Source: Rosenbergiella collisarenosi
GTDB lineage: Bacteria > Pseudomonadota > Gammaproteobacteria > Enterobacterales > Enterobacteriaceae
Reading direction: 5' to 3'
NCBI RefSeq assembly: GCF_018494085.1
Contig: NZ_JABBFP010000013.1
Span: 1 to 55,130 of the forward strand
DNA: 55,130 nt
Shown here piece by piece: positions 35,716-44,976 of the stretch. The notes under the pieces are model-generated. The model saw only the letters and a program-made list of their open reading frames with translations. It was not told the origin of the DNA and did no database searches. Within the stretch, counting starts at the first letter, position 1. Each line of letters starts with the position of its first letter. The translations under genes and the position numbers were made by a program.

Positions 35716-36972
35716 ATGAATATTGAACTTATGGGGCAGCAAGCTAAGGCCGCTGCTTACCAGCTTGCGTCATTGAGTGCACAAGATAAAAACCAGTTAC
35801 TAATGACGATCGCGGATAAGCTAAATGAAAAAGCCAGCGAAATTCTTGCCGCAAACCAATTGGATGTTGCAGATGCCGTGGCACAACAGCTCTCACCCGC
35901 CCTCATCGATCGCTTAACACTTACCGTTGAACGGTTGGCAGATATCGCCAACGATGTCCGTAAGGTCTGTCAGTTAAGTGACCCGATCGGACAAGTGGTC
36001 GATGGTGGTCAGTTAGATAGCGGTTTGAAAATCGAGCGTCGGCGAGTCCCTTTGGGTGTTGTGGCCATTATCTATGAAGCACGCCCAAACGTGACAATTG
36101 ATGTAGCTACCCTCTGTTTGAAAACCGGTAATGCAGCGATTCTGCGCGGAGGAAAGGAGACGTATCGAACTAATACACAAACCGTCAACGTCATTCAGCA
36201 GGCGCTGGCAGAGCATGGCCTGCCTAGCAGTGCGGTACAGGCTATCGATGATCCTGACCGGAAGTGGGTAACGCAACTATTGAAGCTAGATAAATATGTC
36301 GATATGTTGATCCCGCGAGGAGGAGCCGGTTTACACAAATTATGTCGTGAGCAGTCGACCATACCAGTCATTACCGGTGGAATAGGCGTTTGTCACCTTT
36401 ATGTCGACGAGACGATGAACAATGCTGAAGCCCTTAAGGTTATCGTTAATGCGAAAAAACAGCGCCCTAGTGCCTGTAACTCGTTAGAAACGTTACTCAT
36501 TCACGCTGCGCAGTTAACTACTTTTTTACCGTCATTTATCGCGCGCATGGAGCAAGAAGGGATCACCTTACACATTGATCCATCATTAGTGTCACATCCT
36601 TTATTTGAAGATAAAAACGTGGCAGTAGCGACCGAAGAACATTATCGCGACGAGTGGTTGTCGCTAGATCTTAATGTGAAAGCGGTCAATAACCTACAGG
36701 AAGCGGTTGCGCACATTCGTGAGTATGGCACTCAGCATTCCGATGGAATTTTGACGGAAAGTTATCAGCATGCACAAGAATTTGTGAAACAGGTCGATTC
36801 AGCAGCCGTCTATGTTAATGCGAGTACGCGCTTCACCGATGGCGGGCAATTCGGGCTCGGCGCAGAGGTCGCGGTAAGCACGCAAAAACTTCATGCCAGA
36901 GGGCCGATGGGGTTGGAAGCTCTGACTACCTATAAATGGGTATGTTGGGGACAGAACACATTACGTCGCTAG
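35716..36972 (+). CDS. proA: Gamma-glutamyl phosphate reductase
   Basis: A 418-residue NADPH-dependent aldehyde-dehydrogenase-fold enzyme that reduces gamma-glutamyl phosphate to glutamate semialdehyde. [26 protein letters not shown] and the catalytic Cys in [15 protein letters not shown] are visible, as is [16 protein letters not shown]. Translated directly after proB. No tRNA-Thr gene follows, unlike in E. coli, and no clear terminator was found. Confidence 0.97.
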   Translation: MNIELMGQQAKAAAYQLASLSAQDKNQLLMTIADKLNEKASEILAANQLDVADAVAQQLSPALIDRLTLTVERLADIANDVRKVCQLSDPIGQVVDGGQLDSGLKIERRRVPLGVVAIIYEARPNVTIDVATLCLKTGNAAILRGGKETYRTNTQTVNVIQQALAEHGLPSSAVQAIDDPDRKWVTQLLKLDKYVDMLIPRGGAGLHKLCREQSTIPVITGGIGVCHLYVDETMNNAEALKVIVNAKKQRPSACNSLETLLIHAAQLTTFLPSFIARMEQEGITLHIDPSLVSHPLFEDKNVAVATEEHYRDEWLSLDLNVKAVNNLQEAVAHIREYGTQHSDGILTESYQHAQEFVKQVDSAAVYVNASTRFTDGGQFGLGAEVAVSTQKLHARGPMGLEALTTYKWVCWGQNTLRR

Positions 36973-37110
36973 TGATAAGATTTCGTTAGGAAATAAAAGG
37001 TTTTGACAACTTTAGACATACTCCACTGATACCAATCAAGAGTAATCCTGATGGTAACGGTTAAAGTTATCCGCATAATTCATTTACTTTTTTGGCTCAA
37101 GTGAGACGTT

Positions 37111-37503
37111 ATGCGTAAAAGACCTTTAGTGCTGGTAATGCTAGCATTGACCTGCAATCCATTGGTCATGGCTTATGCCCATGACCATCATCATGACCAT
37201 GATCGCTGGGAAAGGCACGACTATCCAGGACCTCGCTGGCATGATCACCGGGGCTGGCGCGATCATAACCGGGATCATCACTCACGCTATGCTGAGCGCG
37301 ACTTCTACTACGGGGGGCACCACTTTCGACCTGGTGGCCGGTATCCTCACCGTTATTATCAAGACCGCTATTGGGTTAATGACTGGCATCGACATGGGCT
37401 AGGGGCACCGCCTCATGGACAGCGATGGGCCAATATTAATGGTAACTATGTGTTGATGGCGGTAGCCACTGGCGTCATAACCTCCCTCATCCTCAATAAT
37501 TAA
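37111..37503 (+). CDS. His-rich periplasmic RcnB-like protein
   Basis: A 130-residue secreted protein: signal peptide (MRKRPLVLVMLALTCNPLVMAYA), a His/Asp/Arg-rich stretch (HDHHHDHDRW onward, residues 24-70) able to bind metals, then the RcnB-type C-terminal domain (DRYWVNDWHRHGLGAPPHGQRW, then NYVLMAVATGVITSLIL). RcnB affects nickel/cobalt homeostasis in E. coli. No rcnA exporter is nearby, so the metal role is inference. Confidence 0.8.
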   Translation: MRKRPLVLVMLALTCNPLVMAYAHDHHHDHDRWERHDYPGPRWHDHRGWRDHNRDHHSRYAERDFYYGGHHFRPGGRYPHRYYQDRYWVNDWHRHGLGAPPHGQRWANINGNYVLMAVATGVITSLILNN

Positions 37504-37765
37504 TCCCTACCGGCTAAAGCCAAAAATAAAAAGGCTTTAGCCCTATTATCTCAAGTACTCAGGTAATATCCGCAAGGCAGTGGCCATCCCTTATCCCTAT
37601 ATCTGTGATCGATGCGATATTATCTCTCGATAAACTACCTCTCTCATAATTAAACAAATCACAGTTCACAGATTTAACTCGCCCAATATTGTAGCTATAG
37701 CATGACGAGTCGTATTGAGTACTACGAACTTTGGATACTCGACTGCTAGAAGGATATTGTTAAGG
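37504..37765 (+). promoter_or_regulatory. Intergenic region with hairpin and likely manA promoter
   Basis: About 390 bases separate the RcnB-like gene from manA. GGCTAAAGCC (37512-37521) and GGCTTTAGCC (37533-37542) form a 10-bp stem with an 11-base loop, a probable terminator without T run. A sigma-70 promoter candidate is TTGGAT (37731) with TATTGT (37755), 18 bases apart. No other structure was seen. Confidence 0.5.
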
Positions 37766-37900
37766 ATGAAGGACACGCATTTTACGTATCGTTTTTTCCC
37801 ACAGATTGCCCAATCCTGGTTTATCGCGCCCACTCAGCAGTGCCAACCGTCAGTACCCCATGGTGGACAACGAAATTTGCGGGTGGCCGAAGATGTATAA
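37766..37900 (+). CDS. Possible 44-codon leader ORF overlapping manA
   Basis: An ATG after TTAAGG opens a 44-codon frame (MKDTHFTYRFFPQ...) that ends in a TAA inside the first codons of manA, overlapping by eight bases. No homology is recognised. It could couple manA translation, since manA has only a weak ribosome-binding site of its own, or be chance. Confidence 0.3.
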   Translation: MKDTHFTYRFFPQIAQSWFIAPTQQCQPSVPHGGQRNLRVAEDV

Positions 37901-39089
37901 ACTCAATAATAAGGTTCAACATTATACATGGGGATCTCGCACCGCATTGACTGACCGCTTTGGTATTGCGAATCCGCAACAGTCACCCATGGCAGAGTTG
38001 TGGATGGGGGCACATCCTAGCGCCAGCTCGCAAATATTTATACGAGGTGCGTGGCACAGCTTAGAGAAAGAAATAGCGGATAATCCTTTGGTAATGCTTG
38101 GGCAGGCGACATGGAATAATTATCGTCAATTACCCTTTCTGATGAAAATTCTTGCCGCGGACCAGCCTTTATCTATTCAAGTTCACCCTAACCTTATTGC
38201 GGCAAAGGCCGGTTTCGAACGTGAAAACATACAGGGTATTCCCTTGAATCATCCGAATAGAAACTATCGAGATGCCAATCATAAACCCGAACTTATCTAT
38301 GCATTGAGCCCATTTACCGCATTGAACGGTTTCAAACCTTTTGCCGAAATTATTCAGTCTTTGCAGGCTCTCGAAAACCGTCTTCCCGCGGTTAACCTTT
38401 TTATCAAGAATCCAACAGCTAATACCTTACGGCAGCTATTCATTACTTATTTACGGCTGAAGGACGAGCAGAAACATCAAGCACTTACCCAGCTGCTTCG
38501 GGTAGCCAAGGCGACAAAGGGGGAGCCTTGGCTGACTATTGTCAGGCTTGCTACCTATTGGCCCGAGGATGTTGGAGTGTTTATGCCATTACTTCTCAAC
38601 ATGATTAGGCTTAAACCTGGACAAGCGATGTACCTCACCGCAGGGACCCCTCATACTTACTTACAAGGCGTGGGGATTGAAATAATGGCTAATTCCGATA
38701 ACGTTTTACGGGCAGGTCTAACTGATAAACACGTTGATATTAATGAATTGGTGAAGAACGTCTCGTTTAAAGAAACCTCTCTTGAAAAATTAATCTTTCC
38801 TCCATCACGACACAAGGGTATTGACGATTACGACGTCCCGGCTGACGACTTTGCCTTATCTGTCATAACACTGCCCACCTCGTGTTGTTTTAATACTAAC
38901 GACTACCCGGTATTGATATTTTGCCTAGAAGGTAAATGTACTCTCGATATTCCTAACACCCAACTAACGCTTAACTTAGGTGAATCTGCGTTTATTCCCG
39001 CTCATAACGGCGCGTTTAACCTAGAAGGGCAAGGCACGTGCGTAATGGCAACCGTAGGGGGAAAGACGCGGACCGTTAAGGGGGGGTAA
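37893..39089 (+). CDS. manA: Mannose-6-phosphate isomerase, class I
   Basis: A 398-residue zinc enzyme interconverting mannose 6-phosphate and fructose 6-phosphate. Zinc ligands are in SIQVHPN, NHKPELIYALSPF and the late His of TAGTPHTYLQGVGIEIMANSDNVLRAGLTDK. The start at 37893 gives MYKLNNKVQHYTWGS, aligned with E. coli ManA. It directly precedes the mannose PTS genes, so uptake and first metabolic step are together. It looks more diverged from E. coli than its neighbours do. Confidence 0.93.
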   Translation: MYKLNNKVQHYTWGSRTALTDRFGIANPQQSPMAELWMGAHPSASSQIFIRGAWHSLEKEIADNPLVMLGQATWNNYRQLPFLMKILAADQPLSIQVHPNLIAAKAGFERENIQGIPLNHPNRNYRDANHKPELIYALSPFTALNGFKPFAEIIQSLQALENRLPAVNLFIKNPTANTLRQLFITYLRLKDEQKHQALTQLLRVAKATKGEPWLTIVRLATYWPEDVGVFMPLLLNMIRLKPGQAMYLTAGTPHTYLQGVGIEIMANSDNVLRAGLTDKHVDINELVKNVSFKETSLEKLIFPPSRHKGIDDYDVPADDFALSVITLPTSCCFNTNDYPVLIFCLEGKCTLDIPNTQLTLNLGESAFIPAHNGAFNLEGQGTCVMATVGGKTRTVKGG

Positions 39090-39268
39090 GGCCATATTTG
39101 TGATCAGCATCTAATACACCAATCAATTGTTGTGAGTTTATTCCTAAACTAATGCTTTTCATCACATATTTAATCTGTGGCAAGGCATAAGCTACTCAAG
39201 CTTCATGTTAGTAAGAATTTTATTATTCAGTCATTCATCTAGCGTGCCACAACCGAGTAGGGGGTTCT

Positions 39269-40231
39269 TTGACTATAGCAATCGTGATTGCCACCCATGG
39301 CCGAGCAGCTGAACAGCTACTCAAAACGACTGAGATGTTATTAGGCGAACAAACGAATGTAGGGGCAGTCGATTTTATCGCAGGGGAGAATACCGACACC
39401 TTAATTGAAAAATATCAGCACGTGCTTTCAGGCTTATCCACGTCAGAAGGGGTATTGTTTCTTACCGATACATGGGGAGGGAGCCCATTTAATGCGGCAA
39501 CGCGTTTAGCGAACGATCAGGCAACTTTCAATGTGATTGCGGGGGTCAACATCCCCATGTTGATCGAAACCTTTATGGCAAGAGATGACGGCCCTACTTT
39601 TGATGAGCTAATCGCCATCGCGCTAGAGGCGGGAAGGGAAGGGGTTAGAGTCTTTAAAGATGCTCCTTCGCCCTTAGGCGCACAACCGCATATCGAGGTT
39701 AAGGCTCCCGCTTCAACGAGTTCTACCTCTCCCAATAGCTTTATGCAAATAGGTTTAGCACGGATCGATGATCGCCTCATTCACGGTCAAGTAGCCACTC
39801 GTTGGACAAAAGAGACCCGTGTAACGCGCATCATTGTAGTCAGTGATCAGGTTGCCGCGGATCAAGTCAGAGCTACGTTACTTAAACAGGTCGCTCCTCC
39901 CGGGGTTTCGGCACATGTCGTCGATATCGCGAAAATGATCCGCGTCTATAACAATCCTAAGTATGCCGGGGAGCGCGTGATGCTGTTGTTTACCTCGCCA
40001 ATAGATGTGTTACGTGTGGTTGAAGGGGGGGTAAAAATTAATTCGGTCAATATTGGTGGTATGGCTTTTCGTCAGGGGAAAACGATGGTCACTAATGCCG
40101 TATCGGTGGATCAACAGGATATTGACGCATTTAAACAGCTTGCCTCGCAAGGTATTGAACTTGAAGTCCGTAAAGTCTCTTCTGACACTCGCCTACAGAT
40201 GATTGAACTTATTCATAAATTGTCAGCATAA
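39269..40231 (+). CDS. manX: Mannose-specific PTS enzyme IIAB
   Basis: A 320-residue fused PTS component. The EIIA domain (1-135) has the phospho-His in VIATHGRAAEQL (His10). An Ala/Pro/Ser/Thr linker (about 136-160) leads to EIIB (160-320) with the phospho-His in ARIDDRLIHGQVATRW. It begins with a TTG codon (39269) after GTAGGGGG; no upstream ATG in frame matches the family start MTIAIVI. First gene of manXYZ-yobD. Confidence 0.95.
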   Translation: MTIAIVIATHGRAAEQLLKTTEMLLGEQTNVGAVDFIAGENTDTLIEKYQHVLSGLSTSEGVLFLTDTWGGSPFNAATRLANDQATFNVIAGVNIPMLIETFMARDDGPTFDELIAIALEAGREGVRVFKDAPSPLGAQPHIEVKAPASTSSTSPNSFMQIGLARIDDRLIHGQVATRWTKETRVTRIIVVSDQVAADQVRATLLKQVAPPGVSAHVVDIAKMIRVYNNPKYAGERVMLLFTSPIDVLRVVEGGVKINSVNIGGMAFRQGKTMVTNAVSVDQQDIDAFKQLASQGIELEVRKVSSDTRLQMIELIHKLSA

Positions 40232-40280
40232 ATGCCGTTTCAGGATGGCGCTACTCTTAGTCGTAACCAGGAGACATACG

Positions 40281-41081
40281 ATGGAGATTACAACGCTTCA
40301 AATTGTGCTCGTATTTGTTATCGCTTGTATTGCCGGTATGGAATCCATTCTTGATGAATTCCAGTTTCATCGCCCGCTAATCGCCTGTACGTTAATTGGT
40401 CTAGTACTGGGAGATATAAAATCAGGGATTATTATTGGGGGAACCCTAGAGATGATCGCTTTGGGGTGGATGAATATCGGTGCGGCGGTTGCGCCAGATG
40501 CGGCGCTTGCCTCGATTATTTCTACAATCCTAGTTATTGCCGGCCAGCAAAGTATTGGTGCGGGAATTGCGTTAGCGATCCCCCTAGCCGCTGCGGGCCA
40601 AGTTTTTACCATTATCGTACGGACCATAACCGTGGGTTTTCAGCACGCAGCCGATCGTGCAGCAGATAAAGGTAATTTAACGTCGCTTTCGTGGATCCAT
40701 GTATCAGCCCTTTTTCTGCAGGCGATGCGTATCGCTATTCCCGCGCTTATTGTTGCGATTTCTGTCGGAACGAGCGAGGTACAAAACCTATTGAGTCAGA
40801 TCCCTACAGTGGTCACAAATGGTCTCAATATCGCTGGCGGAATGATCGTAGTGGTTGGTTATGCGATGGTAATCAATATGATGCGTGCGGGTTACTTGAT
40901 GCCTTTCTTCTACCTAGGCTTTGTTACGGCCGCATTTACGAATTTTAACTTGGTCGCCCTAGGCGTTATAGGGGCGGTAATGGCCATCCTTTATATCCAG
41001 CTTAGTCCAAAATATAACCGTTCCACTGCAGTTTCCCATCCCGCGCCAACATCGCAGGATTTAGATAACGAACTCGATTAG
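40281..41081 (+). CDS. manY: Mannose-specific PTS enzyme IIC
   Basis: A 266-residue inner-membrane channel subunit. METTLQ-like start, AGMESILDEFQFHRPLIA and LIGLVLGDIKSGIIIGGTLEMIALGWMNIGAAVAPDAALAS-type segments follow E. coli ManY, with about six or more helices. CAGGAG precedes the chosen ATG by ten bases. It is 49 bases after manX. Confidence 0.96.
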   Translation: MEITTLQIVLVFVIACIAGMESILDEFQFHRPLIACTLIGLVLGDIKSGIIIGGTLEMIALGWMNIGAAVAPDAALASIISTILVIAGQQSIGAGIALAIPLAAAGQVFTIIVRTITVGFQHAADRAADKGNLTSLSWIHVSALFLQAMRIAIPALIVAISVGTSEVQNLLSQIPTVVTNGLNIAGGMIVVVGYAMVINMMRAGYLMPFFYLGFVTAAFTNFNLVALGVIGAVMAILYIQLSPKYNRSTAVSHPAPTSQDLDNELD

Positions 41082-41092
41082 GGGTAGCCGCT

Positions 41093-41941
41093 ATGGTAGA
41101 TGTAACGCAGGTAAATGAAAAAAAACTAACGCAGAGTGATATCCGCGGGGTATTTATCCGCTCTAATCTCTTTCAAGGTTCTTGGAATTTTGAACGTATG
41201 CAAGCGTTAGGTTTTTGCTTCTCGATGGTTCCGGCGATTAAACGGCTTTATCCAGAGAATAATGAGGCAAGGCGTCAAGCGATCAAACGTCACCTAGAGT
41301 TTTTTAACACTCATCCCTATGTCGCAGCCCCTATTTTAGGGGTGACCTTAGCCATGGAAGAGCAGCGAGCAAACGGGGCTGAGATTGACGACGGGGCGAT
41401 CAATGGTATTAAAGTTGGGTTGATGGGGCCCTTAGCCGGAGTAGGAGATCCTATTTACTGGGGGACTGTGCGGCCTGTATTTGCCGCATTGGGAGCCGGC
41501 ATCGCGATGAGTGGAAGTTTACTCGGGCCGATCTTGTTCTTTGTACTCTTCAATGCTGTGCGCTTGCTTACCCGTTATTACGGAATTGCCTACGGCTATA
41601 AAAAAGGCATTGATATTGTGAAGGATATGGGAGGCGGCTTTCTACAGAAATTGACCGAGGGTGCCTCAATTCTTGGCCTGTTTGTCCTCGGTGCGCTGGT
41701 CAATAAGTGGACGCATGTCAATATCCCCTTGGTCGTGTCTAGAGTCCCTGATAGTACTGGGGGAGAAACAGTCACGACCGTACAGAATATCCTTGACCAA
41801 CTAATGCCTGGACTCGTCCCTTTACTCTTAACTTTCGGCTGCATGTGGTTACTACGTAATAAAGTCAATGCGCTATGGATTATTATGGGGTTCTTTGTGA
41901 TTGGGATTCTCGGCTATTGGTCTGGACTCTTAGGCGTATAG
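41093..41941 (+). CDS. manZ: Mannose-specific PTS enzyme IID
   Basis: A 282-residue membrane subunit forming the sugar path with ManY. KLTQSDIRGVFIRSNLFQGSWNFERMQ, GLMGPLAGVGDPIYWGT and DMGGGFLQKLTEGASILGLF are near-identical to E. coli. It starts 11 bases after manY. A hairpin follows before yobD. Confidence 0.97.
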   Translation: MVDVTQVNEKKLTQSDIRGVFIRSNLFQGSWNFERMQALGFCFSMVPAIKRLYPENNEARRQAIKRHLEFFNTHPYVAAPILGVTLAMEEQRANGAEIDDGAINGIKVGLMGPLAGVGDPIYWGTVRPVFAALGAGIAMSGSLLGPILFFVLFNAVRLLTRYYGIAYGYKKGIDIVKDMGGGFLQKLTEGASILGLFVLGALVNKWTHVNIPLVVSRVPDSTGGETVTTVQNILDQLMPGLVPLLLTFGCMWLLRNKVNALWIIMGFFVIGILGYWSGLLGV

Positions 41942-41949
41942 GGGAACAT

Positions 41950-41967
41950 CCCGGCTTAGGTGCCGGG
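41950..41967 (+). terminator. Short hairpin between manZ and yobD
   Basis: CCCGGC, loop TTAGGT, GCCGGG without T run. It may attenuate or stabilise the manXYZ messenger rather than fully end it. Confidence 0.45.
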
Positions 41968-41990
41968 ATATGAATTGGCGGAGAGGAACA

Positions 41991-42452
41991 ATGGCGATAC
42001 ATACGGTTATCTTAATCTTACTCGTTACACTAGGGTTAGCATGTGCGGTGTACAGTGAATGGCTTATTAAGCTGCGCTTTTCCTCTACACAGTTCACGAT
42101 TGTACTGCGCCGTGCGCCACGTAAAGACATCGCAATATTTATCGTTTTACTCTTAATCGTTTTCGCCCAACAACTGATGCGTGCAGAGAGCCCGTTGACG
42201 GGAAGTTTATTATTAGGACTTGTGTTGCTATCGGTATGGTTTGGGTGGATACGTCAGCCAGTTGCGCTAATTAAAGCAGAGGGTATCGTTATCAAAGGAC
42301 GTTTCATTCGCTGGCCACAGATTAGTCACTATCAGTTAACGAAAGAGGGCGTATTAGTATTGCAATTGCCGCGAGAGCAAGTCATTGTCAACGCAACAAA
42401 ATTAGAAGATTTGGAGCGTCTTTACCGGCATATTATTGCACAACCGGCCTAG
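41991..42452 (+). CDS. yobD: Inner-membrane protein YobD (DUF986)
   Basis: A 153-residue protein with two to three N-terminal membrane helices and a cytosolic C-terminal region (WPQISHYQLTKEGVLVLQLPREQVIV...LEDLERLYRHI) recognisably like E. coli YobD, which also follows manZ. Function unknown; conserved linkage suggests a role with the mannose PTS. GGAGAGGAACA precedes the ATG at 41991. Confidence 0.87.
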   Translation: MAIHTVILILLVTLGLACAVYSEWLIKLRFSSTQFTIVLRRAPRKDIAIFIVLLLIVFAQQLMRAESPLTGSLLLGLVLLSVWFGWIRQPVALIKAEGIVIKGRFIRWPQISHYQLTKEGVLVLQLPREQVIVNATKLEDLERLYRHIIAQPA

Positions 42453-42553
42453 AGGATAATGATATCTATTAGTAATAAATCGGTTTACTCACCCGAAAGG
42501 GGATAGAAAATTACCGTCTATTTCTAGCTATTCAGGTCTACAATAACAGAGTG

Positions 42554-42571
42554 TGTAATTAATTATTTACG
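42554..42571 (+). promoter_or_regulatory. TyrR box 1 upstream of aroF
   Basis: TGTAATTAATTATTTACG matches TGTAAA-N6-TTTACA in ten of twelve defined positions. Confidence 0.7.
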
Positions 42572-42606
42572 ATCTTTGGTTTTTATGTCTGATATTAACT
42601 CCGTGT

Positions 42607-42624
42607 TGTAAAATTATTATTACA
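42607..42624 (+). promoter_or_regulatory. TyrR box 2 upstream of aroF
   Basis: TGTAAAATTATTATTACA matches TGTAAA-N6-TTTACA in eleven of twelve defined positions, 53 bases after box 1 and about 90 bases before aroF. Confidence 0.8.
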
Positions 42625-42716
42625 CTTGCATTCTTATTGGATTGAAATCTTTACCTGTTGTGATATGGTGGTGTCATTGGTCGTAATGGCCCCCCTTATT
42701 GACGTCAGGTAATGTT

Positions 42717-43793
42717 ATGCAAAAAGATGCCTTGAACAATGTTCATATCACCGATGAAACGGTAATGATTACTCCTGCAGAACTGAAAGAGCTGTTTCCA
42801 CTGACTGCAACCCAGCAGCAGCAAGTCCAAGATTCCCGACAAACCATTGCCAACATTATTGCCGGCAAAGACCCTCGTTTATTAGTGGTATGTGGCCCCT
42901 GCTCCATTCATGATCCGCAGGCGGCGCTGGAATATGCCGCACATTATAAAAAGTTGGCCGAGGAGGTCAGCGATTCTTTATACCTAGTTATGCGTGTTTA
43001 TTTTGAGAAGCCACGCACTACTGTGGGTTGGAAAGGGCTGATTAACGACCCCCATATGGATGGATCCTTCGATATTGAGCAAGGATTAAAGCTAGCACGC
43101 CAACTACTCGTTGAGCTTGTCGCAATGGGCCTTCCGTTGGCAACTGAAGCGCTCGATCCTAATTCTCCACAATTTCTAGGTGATTTATTTAGCTGGTCTG
43201 CCATTGGCGCAAGAACGACTGAGTCACAAACTCACCGCGAAATGGCATCTGGGTTATCAATGCCTGTCGGATTTAAAAACGGAACTGACGGAAGTTTAGG
43301 TACCGCAATCAATGCTATGCGAGCAGCGGCGATGCCACACCGTTTTGTAGGGATTAACCAACAAGGACAAGTTTGTTTACTCCAGACTCAAGGTAATGGC
43401 GATGGTCACGTTATTTTACGAGGCGGTAAGTCGCCTAACTATCATCCCGAAGATATCGCTCAATGCGAAACAGAAATGAAGAAGGCAGGGCTGAAGCCAT
43501 CTCTAATGGTCGACTGTAGCCATGGTAATTCAAATAAGGATTACCGACGTCAGCCAGCGGTTGCCCAAAGTGTACTGGAGCAACTGGAGGCGGGTAACCG
43601 TTCGATCACAGGCATTATGCTAGAGAGCCATCTATTTGAAGGTAGCCAATCGTCTGAACTTCCACGTGCTGAAATGCAGTACGGGGTATCCGTGACGGAC
43701 GCGTGTATTGATTGGCAAACAACGGAGCAACTATTAAAAAAACTTGCCTCTGCAATGAGTGCTATCATCACCTCAAGCACAGTAGAAGGGTAA
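42717..43793 (+). CDS. aroF: 3-deoxy-7-phosphoheptulonate synthase, tyrosine-sensitive type
   Basis: A 358-residue class-I DAHP synthase joining phosphoenolpyruvate and erythrose 4-phosphate, the entry to aromatic synthesis. [48 protein letters not shown] and [16 protein letters not shown] are family motifs. The start [14 protein letters not shown] equals E. coli AroF, identifying the Tyr-regulated isozyme. It is eight bases from tyrA, an aroF-tyrA operon behind two TyrR boxes. Confidence 0.96.
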   Translation: MQKDALNNVHITDETVMITPAELKELFPLTATQQQQVQDSRQTIANIIAGKDPRLLVVCGPCSIHDPQAALEYAAHYKKLAEEVSDSLYLVMRVYFEKPRTTVGWKGLINDPHMDGSFDIEQGLKLARQLLVELVAMGLPLATEALDPNSPQFLGDLFSWSAIGARTTESQTHREMASGLSMPVGFKNGTDGSLGTAINAMRAAAMPHRFVGINQQGQVCLLQTQGNGDGHVILRGGKSPNYHPEDIAQCETEMKKAGLKPSLMVDCSHGNSNKDYRRQPAVAQSVLEQLEAGNRSITGIMLESHLFEGSQSSELPRAEMQYGVSVTDACIDWQTTEQLLKKLASAMSAIITSSTVEG

Positions 43794-43801
43794 ATAAAGT
43801 A

Positions 43802-44923
43802 ATGGTTGCAGAGCTGAATGCACTACGTGACAAAATAGATGAAACGGATAAGGCACTATTGGCGCTTCTTGCACAACGTATGCAGTTGGTGGCAGAAGTC
43901 GGAGAGGTTAAGAGCCAACATGGTCTTCCTATCTATGTACCCGAACGTGAGGCTTCAATGTTGGCCTCACGTCGAGCCGAAGCCGAAGCTGCAGGTGTGC
44001 CTGCGGACTTGATTGAAGATGTATTACGTAGGGTCATGCGTGAATCTTATACGAGCGAGAATGATAAGGGGTTTAAGACTCTTAACCCAACCATACGGCC
44101 AATAGTCATAGTCGGCGGTAAAGGAAAGATGGGGCAGTTATTCGAGCGTATGCTTCAGCTCTCGGGTTATCAGGTACGAATACTCGATAAAGAGGAATGG
44201 GAACAAGCCGCCTCACTCGTCGCCGATGCAGGTATGGTAATTATCAGCGTTCCGATTCATCTGACTGAACAGGTTATTCAGCAGCTCCCCCCTCTACCAG
44301 AAGATTGTATTCTGGTTGATCTATGCTCAGTAAAAAAAGCGCCGTTACAAGCTATGATGGCGGCCCACACTGGACCCGTGTTGGGATTACACCCAATGTT
44401 TGGTCCAGATAGCGGGAGTTTGGCTAAGCAAGTCGTAGTGTGGTGCGATGGGCGCTACCCTGAAGCTTACCAGTGGTTCCTGCAACAAATCGAAGTGTGG
44501 GGAGCGCGTCTGCATTCGGCAACCGCGGATGCGCACGACCAAAACATGGCATTTATTCAAGCGCTTAGGCATTTTGCAACGTTTGCTTATGGCCTACATC
44601 TCTGTGAAGAGAATGTGGATCTTAAACAGCTACTTGCGCTTTCTTCTCCGATCTATCGGCTTGAACTCGCCATGGTTGGCCGTCTATTTGCGCAAGATGC
44701 CCAGCTGTATGCTGACATTATCATGTCTTCACCTGACAATATCGCCTTAATTAAGCGTTACTACGCACGTTTTGGGCAAGCGTTGTCACACCTAGAGAAG
44801 GGCGATAAAGCTTCCTTTATTGAGAGCTTTTCCACGGTACAAGCGTGGTTTGGTGATTATGCCGAGACCTTTATGACGGAAAGTCGCTCTTTGTTAAAAG
44901 CAGCAAACGATAATCGTAAATAA
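43802..44923 (+). CDS. tyrA: Bifunctional chorismate mutase/prephenate dehydrogenase (T-protein)
   Basis: A 373-residue fusion: chorismate mutase (1-90, [27 protein letters not shown]) and prephenate dehydrogenase (about 100-373), with the NAD-binding [18 protein letters not shown] and the substrate segment [13 protein letters not shown]. It leads to tyrosine via 4-hydroxyphenylpyruvate. The frame is open upstream into aroF, but [13 protein letters not shown] fixes the start. Convergent with pheA. Confidence 0.96.
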   Translation: MVAELNALRDKIDETDKALLALLAQRMQLVAEVGEVKSQHGLPIYVPEREASMLASRRAEAEAAGVPADLIEDVLRRVMRESYTSENDKGFKTLNPTIRPIVIVGGKGKMGQLFERMLQLSGYQVRILDKEEWEQAASLVADAGMVIISVPIHLTEQVIQQLPPLPEDCILVDLCSVKKAPLQAMMAAHTGPVLGLHPMFGPDSGSLAKQVVVWCDGRYPEAYQWFLQQIEVWGARLHSATADAHDQNMAFIQALRHFATFAYGLHLCEENVDLKQLLALSSPIYRLELAMVGRLFAQDAQLYADIIMSSPDNIALIKRYYARFGQALSHLEKGDKASFIESFSTVQAWFGDYAETFMTESRSLLKAANDNRK

Positions 44924-44940
44924 AGGCTTATGTCTTTAGC

Positions 44941-44976
44941 AAAAAGCACCACTGTTAGACGTGGTGCTTTTTTTTA
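44941..44976. terminator. Bidirectional terminator between tyrA and pheA
   Basis: AAAAAGCACCAC, eight-base loop, GTGGTGCTTTTT with T run on + and A/T symmetry on -, filling the gap between the two stop codons. Confidence 0.92.

Noticed and set aside
36973-37110. Threonine tRNA expected after proA as in E. coli
   Set aside because: No cloverleaf or T-loop motif is present in this gap.
37512-37542. GGCTAAAGCC inverted repeat considered as a mobile-element end or attachment site
   Set aside because: A single copy with an 11-base loop just after a stop codon is better explained as a terminator; there is no flanking target duplication or transposase.
39090-39268. Possible CRP site upstream of manX (TTGTGAGTTTATTCC and CATCACATATT)
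   Set aside because: Only half-sites with wrong spacing for TGTGA-N6-TCACA. Catabolite control is likely from family knowledge but not shown by this sequence.
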